Positions 25,946 to 34,815 are shown, counted from the first letter of the stretch. The stretch is DNA of 64,000 bases from Mesorhizobium sp. B2-3-4 (GCF_006442315.1 NZ_VFVY01000012.1:124001-188000), one strand, 5' to 3'. A program made the numbers and translations. The notes: generated by a model from the sequence alone, not told the origin.

Positions 25946-26644
25946 TCAGCCGGTTTGACCGGCGGCAGCCGTGTTCGGCTTTACCGGCCTGATCGGCGGC
26001 GCGGGCGGCAACAGCGCGCGTATGTCGGCGAACGGAAATGTCGGCTCGAAGCGGAACGCTTCGGCCAGCGAGCCTGGCGTGGCGTTGCACTGGCCGGCGC
26101 GAAATTCGTTCTGAATGCGCGCCCTGTCGACATATTGCTCCGGCATCTGCGACTGGTGCGCGCGGATCGCCCGCGTCTTGATCTCCCGGTAGGCGGAAAT
26201 GTCGACATAATGCGTCGGCGAAAATCCGGTGCCGCCCATCGTGTCGGCATGAAGCACAGGGACGGCGAACGATGCCGCGATGCGCACGCCATCCGACAGC
26301 GCGCGGTGGTCGGCGTGATAGTCGGCGGGCGCGTGCGTGATCACCAGGTCCGGTGCGGTCTCGCGGATCAGGGTTTTCAGCGCATCGATCAGCGCGGCAT
26401 CGGCAACCAGCCCGCCATCGGGAAAGTCGAGGAAGCGCGGCGCCGCTCCAAGCAATGCCGCCGCGGCCATCGCTTCCTCCCGGCGCATGCGAGCCAGGAT
26501 GGCGGGGTCGCTCTTGCCACCCCTGGCCCCATCGGTGGCCACGGCAAAAATGAGTTCTGCGCCTTGCGCGGCATAGGCGGCCATCGTACCGAACATGAAG
26601 ATCTCGATGTCGTCCGGATGTGCGCCGAGCGCCAGTATCTTCAA
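25946..26644 (-). CDS. PIG-L family deacetylase
   Basis: A 232-residue zinc-dependent deacetylase of the PIG-L/LmbE family, which removes acetyl groups from N-acetyl sugars. The zinc and catalytic motif AHPDD is at residues about 7-11 and the second zinc histidine motif reads HAPADYHADHRAL. TTG 26644 is chosen as start because GGGAGAGAAGAG lies directly upstream and because it gives the typical opening KILALGAHPDDIEI; a GTG or ATG further up would add unrelated residues. It is divergent from the EamA gene with only 26 bases between the two starts. The substrate is unknown. Confidence 0.82.
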   Translation of the reverse strand: MKILALGAHPDDIEIFMFGTMAAYAAQGAELIFAVATDGARGGKSDPAILARMRREEAMAAAALLGAAPRFLDFPDGGLVADAALIDALKTLIRETAPDLVITHAPADYHADHRALSDGVRIAASFAVPVLHADTMGGTGFSPTHYVDISAYREIKTRAIRAHQSQMPEQYVDRARIQNEFRAGQCNATPGSLAEAFRFEPTFPFADIRALLPPAPPIRPVKPNTAAAGQTG

Positions 26645-26670
26645 CTCTTCTCTCCCGGAAATGGAAAAAC

Positions 26671-27561
26671 GTGCCGAACGGAATCCTGCTCGCCCTGATC
26701 GCTTACGCAAGCTATTCGTGCAGCGATGCCGTTATCAAGAGCCTGGGCGGACAGTTCACCGTCTTCGAGATCGGCTTCTTCTCTACCTTGTTTGCCGGCT
26801 GCTTCCTGTTCTTCTCGCGTCCCGCCAACGAGCGCTGGCGCGACTTCTGGCGCATGAAGCGGCCATGGGCCGTGCAGGCTCGGGCCTTTGCCGGCATCGC
26901 GTCTGGCGTGCTCAGCGTCTACGCCTTCACCCACATTCCTCTTGCCGAGGTTTATGCGCTGATCTTCCTGGCGCCCTTGCTGGTCACCATCCTGTCGACA
27001 GTCATCCTGAAGGAAAAGGTCGGACCCTGGCGGTGGCTCGCCGTGATCGCCGGCTTTATCGGTGTGATGCTGGTGGTGCGGCCGGGTTTTCGCGAGCTCA
27101 ACCTTGGCCATCTGGCCGCTTTCGTGAATGCCTTTCTTGCCGCTGCCAGCGTCATCCTGCTGCGCTCGCTCGCGCAACAGGAGAAGCGCACGTCGATGCT
27201 CGGCGTGCTCGTCGGCTACGGTCTGCTGTTCAACGGCGTCGGTGCCGCCACGGCGTCGTTCACCTTGCCCAACGCAATGCAGTTCGTCTGGCTGGCCATG
27301 GCCGGCGCCTTCACTGCCGGCGGGCAATTGATGCAGCTGCTGGCGGCCAAATACGCGCCCGCCAACCGGATCGCGCCGACGCATTATTCGCAGATCGTCT
27401 GGGCGGTCATCCTCGGCGCGCTGTTCTTCCAGGAATATCCCGATTGGCTGTCGCTTGTCGGCCTCGCGGTCGTCGGTGCCTCGGGGCTGCTGACCATGGT
27501 GCGCGAGGAGGTGAGGCTGGGCACCGTGCGCTGGAACCCGTTTACGCGAACCAGGCTTTGA
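26671..27561 (+). CDS. EamA-family (drug/metabolite) transporter
   Basis: A 296-residue inner-membrane protein with ten hydrophobic segments in two repeats of five, as in the EamA/RhaT/DMT family. Repeat one begins PNGILLALIAYASYS and ends near IGVMLVVRPGF; repeat two begins LAAFVNAFLAAASVILL and ends with GASGLLTMVREEV. It probably exports a small metabolite. GTG 26671 is the likely start, preceded by GGAAATGGAAAAAC; an upstream in-frame start at 26620 would extend into the opposite gene's leader. The substrate cannot be inferred. Confidence 0.82.
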   Translation: MPNGILLALIAYASYSCSDAVIKSLGGQFTVFEIGFFSTLFAGCFLFFSRPANERWRDFWRMKRPWAVQARAFAGIASGVLSVYAFTHIPLAEVYALIFLAPLLVTILSTVILKEKVGPWRWLAVIAGFIGVMLVVRPGFRELNLGHLAAFVNAFLAAASVILLRSLAQQEKRTSMLGVLVGYGLLFNGVGAATASFTLPNAMQFVWLAMAGAFTAGGQLMQLLAAKYAPANRIAPTHYSQIVWAVILGALFFQEYPDWLSLVGLAVVGASGLLTMVREEVRLGTVRWNPFTRTRL

Positions 27562-27613
27562 TCCCTGGCCATACACGTTGCAAGGCGACCGCGACCGCTG
27601 GTATGCGGACGCC

Positions 27614-30076
27614 ATGACGACGAGATCCCTGCCTGAGCTTCCGGTCACGGCCGTGCTACCGGCGCTCAGCGAAGCGCTCGGCCATGGCAACAGCGCCGTG
27701 CTGGTGGCGCCCCCCGGCGCCGGCAAGACGACACTGGTGCCGCTGGCGCTGCTCGGGGCGCCCTGGCTGGGAACCGGTCGGATCGTTCTGCTCGAACCGC
27801 GCCGGCTCGCCGCCCGCGCCGCTGCGCGGCGCATGGCCGAATTGATGGGCGAGGAGCCCGGCGGCACGGTCGGCTATGCCATGCGCATGGAGAACCGCAC
27901 CTCGGCGCGGACGAAAATCCTGGTCGTCACCGAGGGCGTGCTGTCGCGCATGATCCTCGACGACCCTGAACTGCCCGGGATATCGGCGGTCATTTTCGAC
28001 GAATTCCACGAGCGCTCGCTCGATGGCGATTTCGGCCTCGCTCTCGCCCTCGATATACAGGGCGCGTTGCGGCCGGACCTGCGGTTGCTGGTGATGTCGG
28101 CGACGCTCGATGGCGCGCGGGTCGCCAGGCTCCTGTCGGGCGCGCCGGTGATCGAAAGCGAAGGCCGCGCCTTTCCGGTCGATGTCAGATACGACGAACG
28201 GCCGGCCGGCGTGCCGGTCGAGGACGCCATGGCCAGGGCGGTCCGCGCCGCCCTTGCCGACGAGAGCGGCAGTGTGCTGGCTTTCCTGCCTGGCCAGCGC
28301 GAGATCGAGCGCACCGCCGAGCGGCTGGCCGGCAAGGTCGGCGGCGACACCGATATCGTGCCGCTCTATGGCCAGCTCGACGGCAAGGCGCAGGATGCGG
28401 CGATCAAGCCATCGCCGGCGGGCCGCCGCAAGGTGGTGCTGGCCACCTCGATCGCCGAGACCTCGATCACCATAGACGGCGTGCGCGTCGTCATCGATTC
28501 CGGCCTGTCGCGGCTGCCGCGTTACGAGCCGGCCAGCGGCCTGACCAGATTGGAAACGGTGCGCGTCAGCAAAGCCTCCGCCAACCAGCGCGCCGGCCGC
28601 GCCGGACGCACGCAGGCCGGCGTCGCGATCAGGCTGTGGCGCGCCGAGCAGACGGCGTCCCTTCCCGCCTTCCCGCCGCCGGAAATCCTTGAGGCGGACC
28701 TGTCGGGACTGCTGCTCGACTGCGCCGCCTTCGGCGTCGCCGATGCCTCGACGCTCGCTTTCCTCGATCCGCCGCCGGCGCCGGCGCTCAACGAGGCAAG
28801 GCTGCTCTTGCGCGCGCTCGATGCCATCGACGAGGCGGGGCGCCTGACCCAAGCCGGCATCGCGATGCGCAAGCTCGCTCTGCCGGTGCGGTTGGCGCAT
28901 ATGGTTGCCGAAGCGTCCGGCAGCGGTCACGCAGGCGAGGCGGCCATGCTTGCAGTGCTGCTGACCGAGCGTGGACTGGGCGGCGACGGCGCCGATCTCG
29001 AACGGCGGTTGACGCGTTCTCGCGCCGAAAAGTCGCCGCGCGCCATCGCCGCGCGGCAGCTCGCCGAACGATTGGCGCGCCAGGTCGGCGGAGCGAAAGG
29101 CGCGGAAGCTATCCCCGCCGGTGCCTTGCTTGTGCACGCCTGGCCGGACCGCGTCGCCAAGGCGCGCGGCGAGCGCGGCCGCTTCGTGCTCGCCAACGGC
29201 TCAGGCGCCATGCTCGACGCCGCCGATCCGCTGGCCGGCGAACCCTTTCTGGTCGTCGCCGATCTGCAGGGCAAGGCGCAGAATGCACGCATCACCGCGG
29301 CGGCGGCGATCGGCGAGGAAGATATCCGCTCGGCCCTTGGCGGCAGGATCGAGACGCGCCGGCAGACAAGTTTCGACCGCGACAGGCGCGCCGTGCGCGT
29401 GCGCGAAACCGTACGAATCGGTGCCATCACGCTCGCCGAACGCATGCTGCCGGCGCCGGCCGGCGCCGATGCCGACCGCGCCGTTATCGAGGCCCTGCGC
29501 GAGCATGGCCTGTCTCTGCTTAACTGGAGCAAGGAGGCCGAAACGCTGCGTCAGCGGCTGTCCTGGCTGCACAAGGGCCTGGGCGCGCCATGGCCCGACA
29601 TGTCGGATGAAGCGCTCATCGAGCGTCTCGACGATTGGCTGCTGCCGTTCCTCTCCGGCGCGGCATCCCTGGCCGCCATCGATCCCGGCGTGGTATCGGC
29701 CGCCCTGGCTGCCTTGGTTCCGCACGACCTGCAGCGCCGCATCGACGCGCTGGCGCCGACGCATTTCGACGCTCCTTCGGGCAGTCGCGTACCGATCCGC
29801 TATGACGGCGAATGGCCTGTTCTGGCGGTCCGTGTCCAGGAACTGTTCGGCCTCGACCACCATCCTTCGATCGCCAACGGTGCCGTGCCGCTGACGCTCG
29901 AACTCCTGTCACCGGCGCACCGGCCGATCCAGACGACGCGCGACCTGCCCGGTTTCTGGCGCGGCTCCTGGGCCGAGGTGCGCACCGACATGCGCGGCCG
30001 CTATCCCCGTCATGTCTGGCCGGAAAACCCTCTGCTTGCCGCCGCAACCAGCCGCGCAAAACCGCGCGGGACCTAG
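27614..30076 (+). CDS. hrpB: ATP-dependent helicase HrpB
   Basis: An 820-residue DEAH-type RNA helicase. Motif I is APPGAGKTT, motif II FDEFHERS, motif III MSATLD, and the second RecA domain carries TSIAETSITIDGV and QRAGRAGRTQAGV. The HrpB-specific C-terminal domain follows (PRHVWPENPL near the end). HrpB helicases are widespread and their cellular role is still poorly defined, probably in RNA metabolism. The length is normal. ATG 27614 (MTTRSLPEL) is chosen. It stands between the EamA gene and actS with short gaps and no obvious operon partner. Confidence 0.9.
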   Translation: MTTRSLPELPVTAVLPALSEALGHGNSAVLVAPPGAGKTTLVPLALLGAPWLGTGRIVLLEPRRLAARAAARRMAELMGEEPGGTVGYAMRMENRTSARTKILVVTEGVLSRMILDDPELPGISAVIFDEFHERSLDGDFGLALALDIQGALRPDLRLLVMSATLDGARVARLLSGAPVIESEGRAFPVDVRYDERPAGVPVEDAMARAVRAALADESGSVLAFLPGQREIERTAERLAGKVGGDTDIVPLYGQLDGKAQDAAIKPSPAGRRKVVLATSIAETSITIDGVRVVIDSGLSRLPRYEPASGLTRLETVRVSKASANQRAGRAGRTQAGVAIRLWRAEQTASLPAFPPPEILEADLSGLLLDCAAFGVADASTLAFLDPPPAPALNEARLLLRALDAIDEAGRLTQAGIAMRKLALPVRLAHMVAEASGSGHAGEAAMLAVLLTERGLGGDGADLERRLTRSRAEKSPRAIAARQLAERLARQVGGAKGAEAIPAGALLVHAWPDRVAKARGERGRFVLANGSGAMLDAADPLAGEPFLVVADLQGKAQNARITAAAAIGEEDIRSALGGRIETRRQTSFDRDRRAVRVRETVRIGAITLAERMLPAPAGADADRAVIEALREHGLSLLNWSKEAETLRQRLSWLHKGLGAPWPDMSDEALIERLDDWLLPFLSGAASLAAIDPGVVSAALAALVPHDLQRRIDALAPTHFDAPSGSRVPIRYDGEWPVLAVRVQELFGLDHHPSIANGAVPLTLELLSPAHRPIQTTRDLPGFWRGSWAEVRTDMRGRYPRHVWPENPLLAAATSRAKPRGT

Positions 30077-30109
30077 CGTTCGTCTTTCCGCGGCTGTAAT
30101 CCATTCGTC

Positions 30110-31435
30110 ATGATCAACGTTTTGCGTTCGCCCGATTTCCAGCAGAGCCAGCGGTTGCGCCTCAACACGCTGATCCGGTTGCGCTGGCTGGCGATTGTCG
30201 GCCAGAGCCTGACGGTGCTCGTCGTCGCCTACGGCCTCAAATTCCCGCTGCCGGTCAGCCTGTGTTTCGCACTGATCGCCTGTTCGGCCTGGATGAACCT
30301 GTTCCTGGCCTTCCGGTTTCCGGCCGCGCACCGGCTCACCCCGTTCGCCGCTTTCGGCATCCTGATCTTCGACAGCCTGCAGCTTGCCGGCCTGCTCTAC
30401 ATGACCGGCGGCCTGACCAATCCCTTCTCGCTGCTGATGACAGTGCCTGTCGTCATTTCGGCGACATCGCTGCCGCTTCGTCTCACCGCCATCCTCGGCG
30501 GACTGGTGATGACGGCGGCGACCTTGCTGGTCTTCATCCATCTGCCATTGCCCTGGTATGAGGGCGCGCCGCTGCCGATGCCCTTCATCTATGTCGCGGG
30601 CATGTGGATGGCGGTGCTGTCCTCGATCGCCTTTACCGCTATGTATGCCTTCCGGGTGGCAGCCGAAGCGCGGCTTCTGGCCAACGCGCTTGCCGCCACT
30701 GAACTGGTGCTGCAGCGCGAGCAGCACCTTTCGGCGCTGGACGGTCTGGCCGCCGCCGCCGCGCATGAACTCGGCACGCCGCTCGCCACCATCACGCTGG
30801 TCGCCAAGGAGATGGAAAAGGCGCTCGGCAAGGATCCGAAATATGGCGAGGACGTCACGCTGCTGCGCTCGCAGAGCGAGCGCTGCCGCGAAATCCTGAA
30901 GCGCCTGACCAGCCTGTCGTCGGAGGGCGAGGCACATCTGTCGCGGCTGCCGCTGACCTCGCTGGTCGAGGAAGTCACCGCGCCGCATCGCGATTTCGGC
31001 ATTTCGATCAAGCTCCGCCCAGGCGATCGCAGCGGGCCGGAGCCGGTCGGGCGCCGCAATCCGGGTGTCATCTACGGCCTCGGCAATCTGGTCGAGAATG
31101 CCGTCGATTTCGCCCGGAAGAGCGTCACCGTGCGCTGGAGCTGGGACGAGGCCATGGTCACCTTCTCCATCATCGACGATGGACCCGGTTTTCCGGCCGA
31201 GATCATCGACCGCATCGGCGAGCCCTATATGTCGACACGCCAGGGAACCGAGGCGGGCGGCGGCCTGGGGCTCGGCCTCTTCATCGCCAAGACGTTGCTC
31301 GAGCGCTCTGGCGCCGCCCTCGATTTCCGCAATTCGAGCGGGCTGGGCGAGGGGGCCGTGGTGCAGATTTCCTGGCCGCGAAGCGTCTTCCTGAACCCGG
31401 AATCGGCTCAGGCAACCATGTTTGACACTGCGTAA
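30110..31435 (+). CDS. actS: Redox-responsive sensor histidine kinase ActS (RegB/PrrB family)
   Basis: A 441-residue membrane kinase. Six hydrophobic segments occupy residues about 25-180 and include the conserved quinone-site heptad GGLTNPF (100-106). The phosphoacceptor is His219 in AAAHELGTPLATI, and the redox-active cysteine of the family is Cys259 in SERCREIL. The ATP-binding part shows NLVENAVDFA, DDGPGFP and GLGLGLFIAKTLL. RegB-type kinases sense the quinone pool and cytoplasmic redox state and phosphorylate RegA/ActR; in rhizobia the pair controls low-pH survival, CO2 fixation and energy metabolism. The regulator actR follows. Confidence 0.92.
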   Translation: MINVLRSPDFQQSQRLRLNTLIRLRWLAIVGQSLTVLVVAYGLKFPLPVSLCFALIACSAWMNLFLAFRFPAAHRLTPFAAFGILIFDSLQLAGLLYMTGGLTNPFSLLMTVPVVISATSLPLRLTAILGGLVMTAATLLVFIHLPLPWYEGAPLPMPFIYVAGMWMAVLSSIAFTAMYAFRVAAEARLLANALAATELVLQREQHLSALDGLAAAAAHELGTPLATITLVAKEMEKALGKDPKYGEDVTLLRSQSERCREILKRLTSLSSEGEAHLSRLPLTSLVEEVTAPHRDFGISIKLRPGDRSGPEPVGRRNPGVIYGLGNLVENAVDFARKSVTVRWSWDEAMVTFSIIDDGPGFPAEIIDRIGEPYMSTRQGTEAGGGLGLGLFIAKTLLERSGAALDFRNSSGLGEGAVVQISWPRSVFLNPESAQATMFDTA

Positions 31436-31436
31436 A

Positions 31437-31464
31437 TTGGACAAAAGCGGCGCAAAACTATATC
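31437..31464 (+). promoter_or_regulatory. Probable promoter of actR
   Basis: TTGGAC (31437-31442) and TATATC (31459-31464) are separated by 16 bases, a fair match to a housekeeping sigma-70 promoter. It starts directly after the actS stop and lies 36 bases before the actR ATG, so actR could be expressed without actS. Confidence 0.5.
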
Positions 31465-31500
31465 TGCGTAAAAATAAGGCAGCAGGAATTTTTCAAGACG

Positions 31501-32064
31501 ATGACAGGCGATGAGAACAGTGGTGCAATGGTTGAAGGCGAGGACACCTCGCTTCTGATCGTCGATGACGACAAACCGTTCCTGACCCGCCTGGCCCGCG
31601 CCATGGAGACCCGGGGTTTTGTGGTCGAGACGGCGGAGAGCGTCGAGGAGGCCGTCGGCAAGGCGCGCGCCAATCCGCCCGCCTACGCGGTGGTCGACAT
31701 GCGGCTCGGCGACGGCAACGGCCTCGATGTCGTTGCAGCCATCCGCGAGAAGCGCCAGGATTCCCGCACCATCATCCTCACCGGCTACGGCAATATCGCC
31801 ACCGCGGTGACAGCGGTGAAACTCGGCGCCGTCGATTATCTGTCGAAGCCGGCCGATGCCGACGACATTTTCGCCGCGCTCACCCGCACCTCGGGCGAGC
31901 GCGCGGCGCCGCCGGAAAACCCGATGTCGGCCGACCGCGTGCGCTGGGAGCATATCCAGCGCGTCTATGAAATGTGCGAGCGCAACGTCTCCGAGACCGC
32001 GCGCCGGCTCAACATGCATCGCCGCACGCTGCAGCGCATCCTGGCCAAGCGCGCGCCGCGCTGA
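31501..32064 (+). CDS. actR: Response regulator ActR (RegA/PrrA family)
   Basis: A 187-residue two-domain response regulator. The receiver has LLIVDDDKPF, the phosphorylated aspartate in VVDMRLGDG, and the LTGYGNIATAV and LSKPADADD switch residues. After a short proline-containing linker comes the Fis-type helix-turn-helix at the end (VYEMCERNVSETARRLNMHR), which is almost invariant in the RegA family. It is phosphorylated by ActS. The start is ATG 31501; a second in-frame ATG at 31528 is possible and would leave the receiver intact. It lies 65 bases after actS. Confidence 0.93.
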   Translation: MTGDENSGAMVEGEDTSLLIVDDDKPFLTRLARAMETRGFVVETAESVEEAVGKARANPPAYAVVDMRLGDGNGLDVVAAIREKRQDSRTIILTGYGNIATAVTAVKLGAVDYLSKPADADDIFAALTRTSGERAAPPENPMSADRVRWEHIQRVYEMCERNVSETARRLNMHRRTLQRILAKRAPR

Positions 32065-32139
32065 GAGCCATCGCTCTGGAGCCGTGAGGGGTCGGCAGCG
32101 AGTGACGCTGCCGACGCCCGGCAAAAATCAGGAGGCGAC

Positions 32140-33336
32140 ATGCAGGATCAGAAGCAGCGGCCGGTTTCCGTCTTCCGCGAGTTCCTCGACAGCGAGGCCG
32201 CCGGCGGCATCATCCTGATGGTGGCGGCTGCATTGGCGCTCATAGTTGCCAATTCGCCGCTTGCCGAAACCTATTTCTCGGCCCTGCACGCCTATCTCGG
32301 CCCGCTCAGCATCTCGCACTGGGTTAATGACGGGCTGATGGCGGTGTTCTTCCTGCTCGTCGGGCTGGAGATCAAGCGCGAGATGCTGGACGGCCAGCTT
32401 TCGACCTGGCCGCGCCGGGTGCTGCCAGGCATCGCCGCCGCCGGCGGCATGGTCGTGCCGGCACTGGTCTATGTCGCCATCAACAGCAACAATCCGGCCG
32501 CGCTGTCCGGCTGGGCGATCCCGACCGCCACCGACATCGCCTTCGCGCTCGGCGTGCTGTCGCTGCTCGGCAGCCGTGTGCCGGCTTCGCTGAAGGTCTT
32601 CCTGACCGCGCTCGCCATCATCGATGATCTCGGCGCCGTCATCATCATCGCCATCTTCTACACCAGCGGCCTGTCGCTGGCCTATCTCGGTGGCGCCTTC
32701 GCCGTCATCGCTCTGCTCATCGTGCTCAACCGCATGCGGGTGATGACGCTGGTCCCCTATCTCGTGCTTGGCGCCATTCTATGGGTGCTGGTGTTGAAGT
32801 CGGGCGTCCATGCCACGTTGGCCGGCGTGGCGCTGGCGCTCACCATTCCGCTCGAACGCTCCGCCGGGATCGGCCACGATCTCGACCATTCGCCGCTGCA
32901 CCGGCTCGAGCATGGCCTGCACAAGCTCGTCGCGTTCATCGTCATCCCCATCTTCGGCTTTGCCAATGCCGGCGTTTCGCTCGCTGGCCTCAGCCTTGGC
33001 GCCCTTGTCCAGCCGTTGACGCTGGGCGTCGCGGCCGGCCTCGTCGTCGGCAAGCTCGTCGGCGTGTTCGGCTCCTCGGCGCTTGCCATCCGCTTCGGCC
33101 TTGCCGACCTGCCCGCCCATGCCGGCTGGTCGCATATGCTTGGCGTGTCGCTGCTGTGCGGCATCGGCTTCACCATGAGCCTGTTCATCGGCCTGCTTGC
33201 CTTTGCCAGCGACGTGGCGCTGCAGGATGCCGTCAAGGTCGGCATCCTCGCCGGCTCGCTTGTCGCCGCCATTCTCGGCGCCGCCGTATTGCTGATGGCG
33301 CCGGCTGCCGGCGGTGCGGACGAGCCGACAGAATAG
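32140..33336 (+). CDS. nhaA: Na+/H+ antiporter NhaA
   Basis: A 398-residue inner-membrane antiporter that exchanges Na+ or Li+ for protons, normally two H+ per Na+, and maintains pH and sodium balance. Family marks include FRQ-like FREFLDSEAAGGIILM at the start, GLEIKREMLDGQL, the ion-site stretch PTATDIAFALGVL and IIDDLGAVIIIAIFYT with its paired aspartates. About twelve hydrophobic segments are seen. ATG 32140 has AGGAGGCGAC directly upstream. It follows actR by 75 bases; its stop is only six bases from the convergent mmcB stop. Confidence 0.92.
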   Translation: MQDQKQRPVSVFREFLDSEAAGGIILMVAAALALIVANSPLAETYFSALHAYLGPLSISHWVNDGLMAVFFLLVGLEIKREMLDGQLSTWPRRVLPGIAAAGGMVVPALVYVAINSNNPAALSGWAIPTATDIAFALGVLSLLGSRVPASLKVFLTALAIIDDLGAVIIIAIFYTSGLSLAYLGGAFAVIALLIVLNRMRVMTLVPYLVLGAILWVLVLKSGVHATLAGVALALTIPLERSAGIGHDLDHSPLHRLEHGLHKLVAFIVIPIFGFANAGVSLAGLSLGALVQPLTLGVAAGLVVGKLVGVFGSSALAIRFGLADLPAHAGWSHMLGVSLLCGIGFTMSLFIGLLAFASDVALQDAVKVGILAGSLVAAILGAAVLLMAPAAGGADEPTE

Positions 33337-33342
33337 GCCTCG

Positions 33343-33843
33343 CTACTCGCTCTCGCCCTCCAGCGCCGGCACCGCCACGCCCGCCAGCTCCGCCGCCAGC
33401 AGTCGCGCGGCGCCCGCGCGCGCTATCCGCAACATGAGAGCCTTGCGTGTCGCTGCCGCCATGCGGTGCTCCGGCGCATCGCGCATGATTTCCGCGCCAT
33501 AGCCGTCGGAAAGGATGAACCCGCATTCTTCCGGAAAGATTTCCGAGGGCACACCCGGATGGGTGGCGAAGAAGAAGCGGTCGGAGTGCAGCCGGTAATC
33601 GGGCCATTTGCGGTCGACCCGGAAATCCTCGATCGAGGATTTGATCTCGATGATCCAGATGTCGCCCTGCCGGGTCAGCGCCACGAGGTCGGCGCGGCGA
33701 CCGGTCGCCAGCGACAGTTCAGGCAGCACATGCGCGCCCATCTCCATTAGCAGCCGTTGCACGCCGCGCCGCACAAGCATGGCGCGCTCGGACTGGCGGC
33801 CATCGATCAAAGGGTTGAGGAGAATCGGGGAAATGATTGGCAT
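33343..33843 (-). CDS. mmcB: MmcB family DNA repair protein
   Basis: A 166-residue protein with a restriction-endonuclease-like core: ELSLATGRRADLVALT, then IWIIEIKSSIEDFRVDRKWPDY, giving the D...E-x-K arrangement expected of this fold. It matches the alphaproteobacterial MmcB family, which was linked to DNA damage repair in Caulobacter. ATG 33843 (MPIISPILL) is preferred over a start at 33855. It is convergent with nhaA. The AT-rich stretch upstream of it (33860-33990) holds its promoter region. Confidence 0.82.
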   Translation of the reverse strand: MPIISPILLNPLIDGRQSERAMLVRRGVQRLLMEMGAHVLPELSLATGRRADLVALTRQGDIWIIEIKSSIEDFRVDRKWPDYRLHSDRFFFATHPGVPSEIFPEECGFILSDGYGAEIMRDAPEHRMAAATRKALMLRIARAGAARLLAAELAGVAVPALEGESE

Positions 33844-34146
33844 GGCCGGCACCATGCCAGATTTTGTTCACGGTTTGAACCTGTTTTGTGTAAGCGATTA
33901 TATATGCAAGGTTTTCGGTTTTCCGAATGATCCGCAATAATCGTTTGTGTATATTCGAACTGCGAGTCGATTATTCTGCGCAAGCTCTGTTAAAGGCGGT
34001 GAAGGACATCACCTGCAAGGATGCCACATCTATTCGCTGGTTTGGGGCTGGGTCCCGCTAGTGTCGCGCTTGTGATTGGTCCTATCGTATCGTCGTCACG
34101 CATGGTGGCCTGGGGTCAATCGGGCCCCTAGGGATCATCTAGAGCC
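33844..34146. other. AT-rich intergenic stretch without a convincing gene
   Basis: About 300 bases separate mmcB from the next small ORF. The part from about 33860 to 33990 is clearly AT-richer than the chromosome around it. It contains GTTC, seven bases, GAAC (33866-33880) close to the mmcB start, which could be a regulatory site. No tRNA, terminator hairpin with a T-run or coding frame was recognised. Confidence 0.5.
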
Positions 34147-34470
34147 ATGCCACAGGACGACCCCATCCAAATTGCTCGGTTTTGGGATAAGAACCCATTG
34201 GTAATGCCATGGATGGAGCAATTCCTACCGGTAGATCGTATGTGGCAAGATTGCTTTGCCACGGTTGTGGGTATTTTTGTCGCCGGAGCTATAGCAATCG
34301 CGTTTATATATCTATTTCTCCCGCAAAATGTAGTGACCGGGATCATCGGCGTAGCGCCCAGCGGTTATCTTTTAGGGAGTCTCAATAATAGAATGGCGCG
34401 TGCGCAGCGCAAATTCTTTCAAGCCAAGAGAGATGCGGCAAGGAGCGGCAACTCTGGCAAAGCCGCTTGA
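34147..34470 (+). CDS. Hypothetical small membrane protein, 107 residues
   Basis: A 107-residue frame with one strong hydrophobic segment (FATVVGIFVAGAIAIAFIYLFL, about residues 37-58), a second weaker one (VVTGIIGVAPSGYLLGSL) and a basic C-terminal tail (RMARAQRKFFQAKRDAAR). The base composition is AT-richer than its neighbours and codon use is less GC-biased at third positions. No ribosome binding site stands out before ATG 34147. No family is recognised. It lies next to a damaged tRNA gene, so it may be a remnant of a mobile element. Confidence 0.45.
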   Translation: MPQDDPIQIARFWDKNPLVMPWMEQFLPVDRMWQDCFATVVGIFVAGAIAIAFIYLFLPQNVVTGIIGVAPSGYLLGSLNNRMARAQRKFFQAKRDAARSGNSGKAA

Positions 34471-34584
34471 AACACGGCAGCTCGTTCGCGTCTCAGCGTT
34501 GGGGTTTGTCAAATATATAATCGCTTTTCTGGAGGCGGTGTCCTGGCTAACAACCCATGAATGCGGCAGGAAATGCGTGATTAC

Positions 34585-34658
34585 TGGAGGCCGGAATGGG
34601 AATTGAACCCATTACGTCGGTTTTGCAGACCGATGCGTCACCGTCCCGCCCTCAGATC
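34585..34658 (-). pseudogene. tRNA-Cys (GCA) pseudogene with damaged 5' half
   Basis: On the minus strand the 3' part of a cysteine tRNA is intact: anticodon arm TCGGT-CTGCAAA-ACCGA with anticodon GCA, T arm ATGGG-TTCAATT-CCCAT, 3' acceptor strand TCCGGCC, discriminator T and encoded CCA. The total span of 74 bases is normal. The 5' acceptor strand reads GATCTGA instead of the expected GGCCGGA, leaving two mismatches and a wobble, and the conserved T8 and A14 are both G. This looks like a copy whose 3' half was kept, as at an integrase attachment site, while the 5' half decayed. Confidence 0.6.
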
Positions 34659-34729
34659 TTGCCTGCACCTATGCGCAGTCAGCGCGCACCTCGTCACTCC
34701 ATCCGGCGAGCAACGCGGGACGCGCGTCT

Positions 34730-34815
34730 TCAGGCGGATCGGGAAACGGCGCCGCCCGCCATGTCATCCAGGACCGGACAGTTCGGCCGCTCATCCCCGT
34801 AAGTGTGTTTCAACC
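34730..34815 (-). pseudogene. 3' fragment of a cueR-like gene
   Basis: The minus-strand frame ending at 34730 encodes GDERPNCPVLDDMAGGAV, which corresponds to GDERPDCPILDDMAGTA at the end of the intact cueR 2.1 kb away (36903-37307). The DNA is also clearly similar over this part (CCGCCATGTCATCC and GGACAGT are shared). Upstream of about 34815 the similarity stops: the first metal-binding cysteine is replaced by threonine and no DNA-binding domain follows. It is the debris of a second CueR-type regulator. Confidence 0.55.

Noticed and set aside
33866..33880. Possible LexA box before mmcB
   Set aside because: GTTC-N7-GAAC is an inverted repeat; the alphaproteobacterial LexA box is the direct repeat GTTC-N7-GTTC, so it does not match.
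34585..34658. Functional tRNA-Cys
   Set aside because: Two acceptor-stem mismatches and loss of both T8 and A14 make correct folding unlikely, although length, anticodon arm, T arm and CCA are fine.
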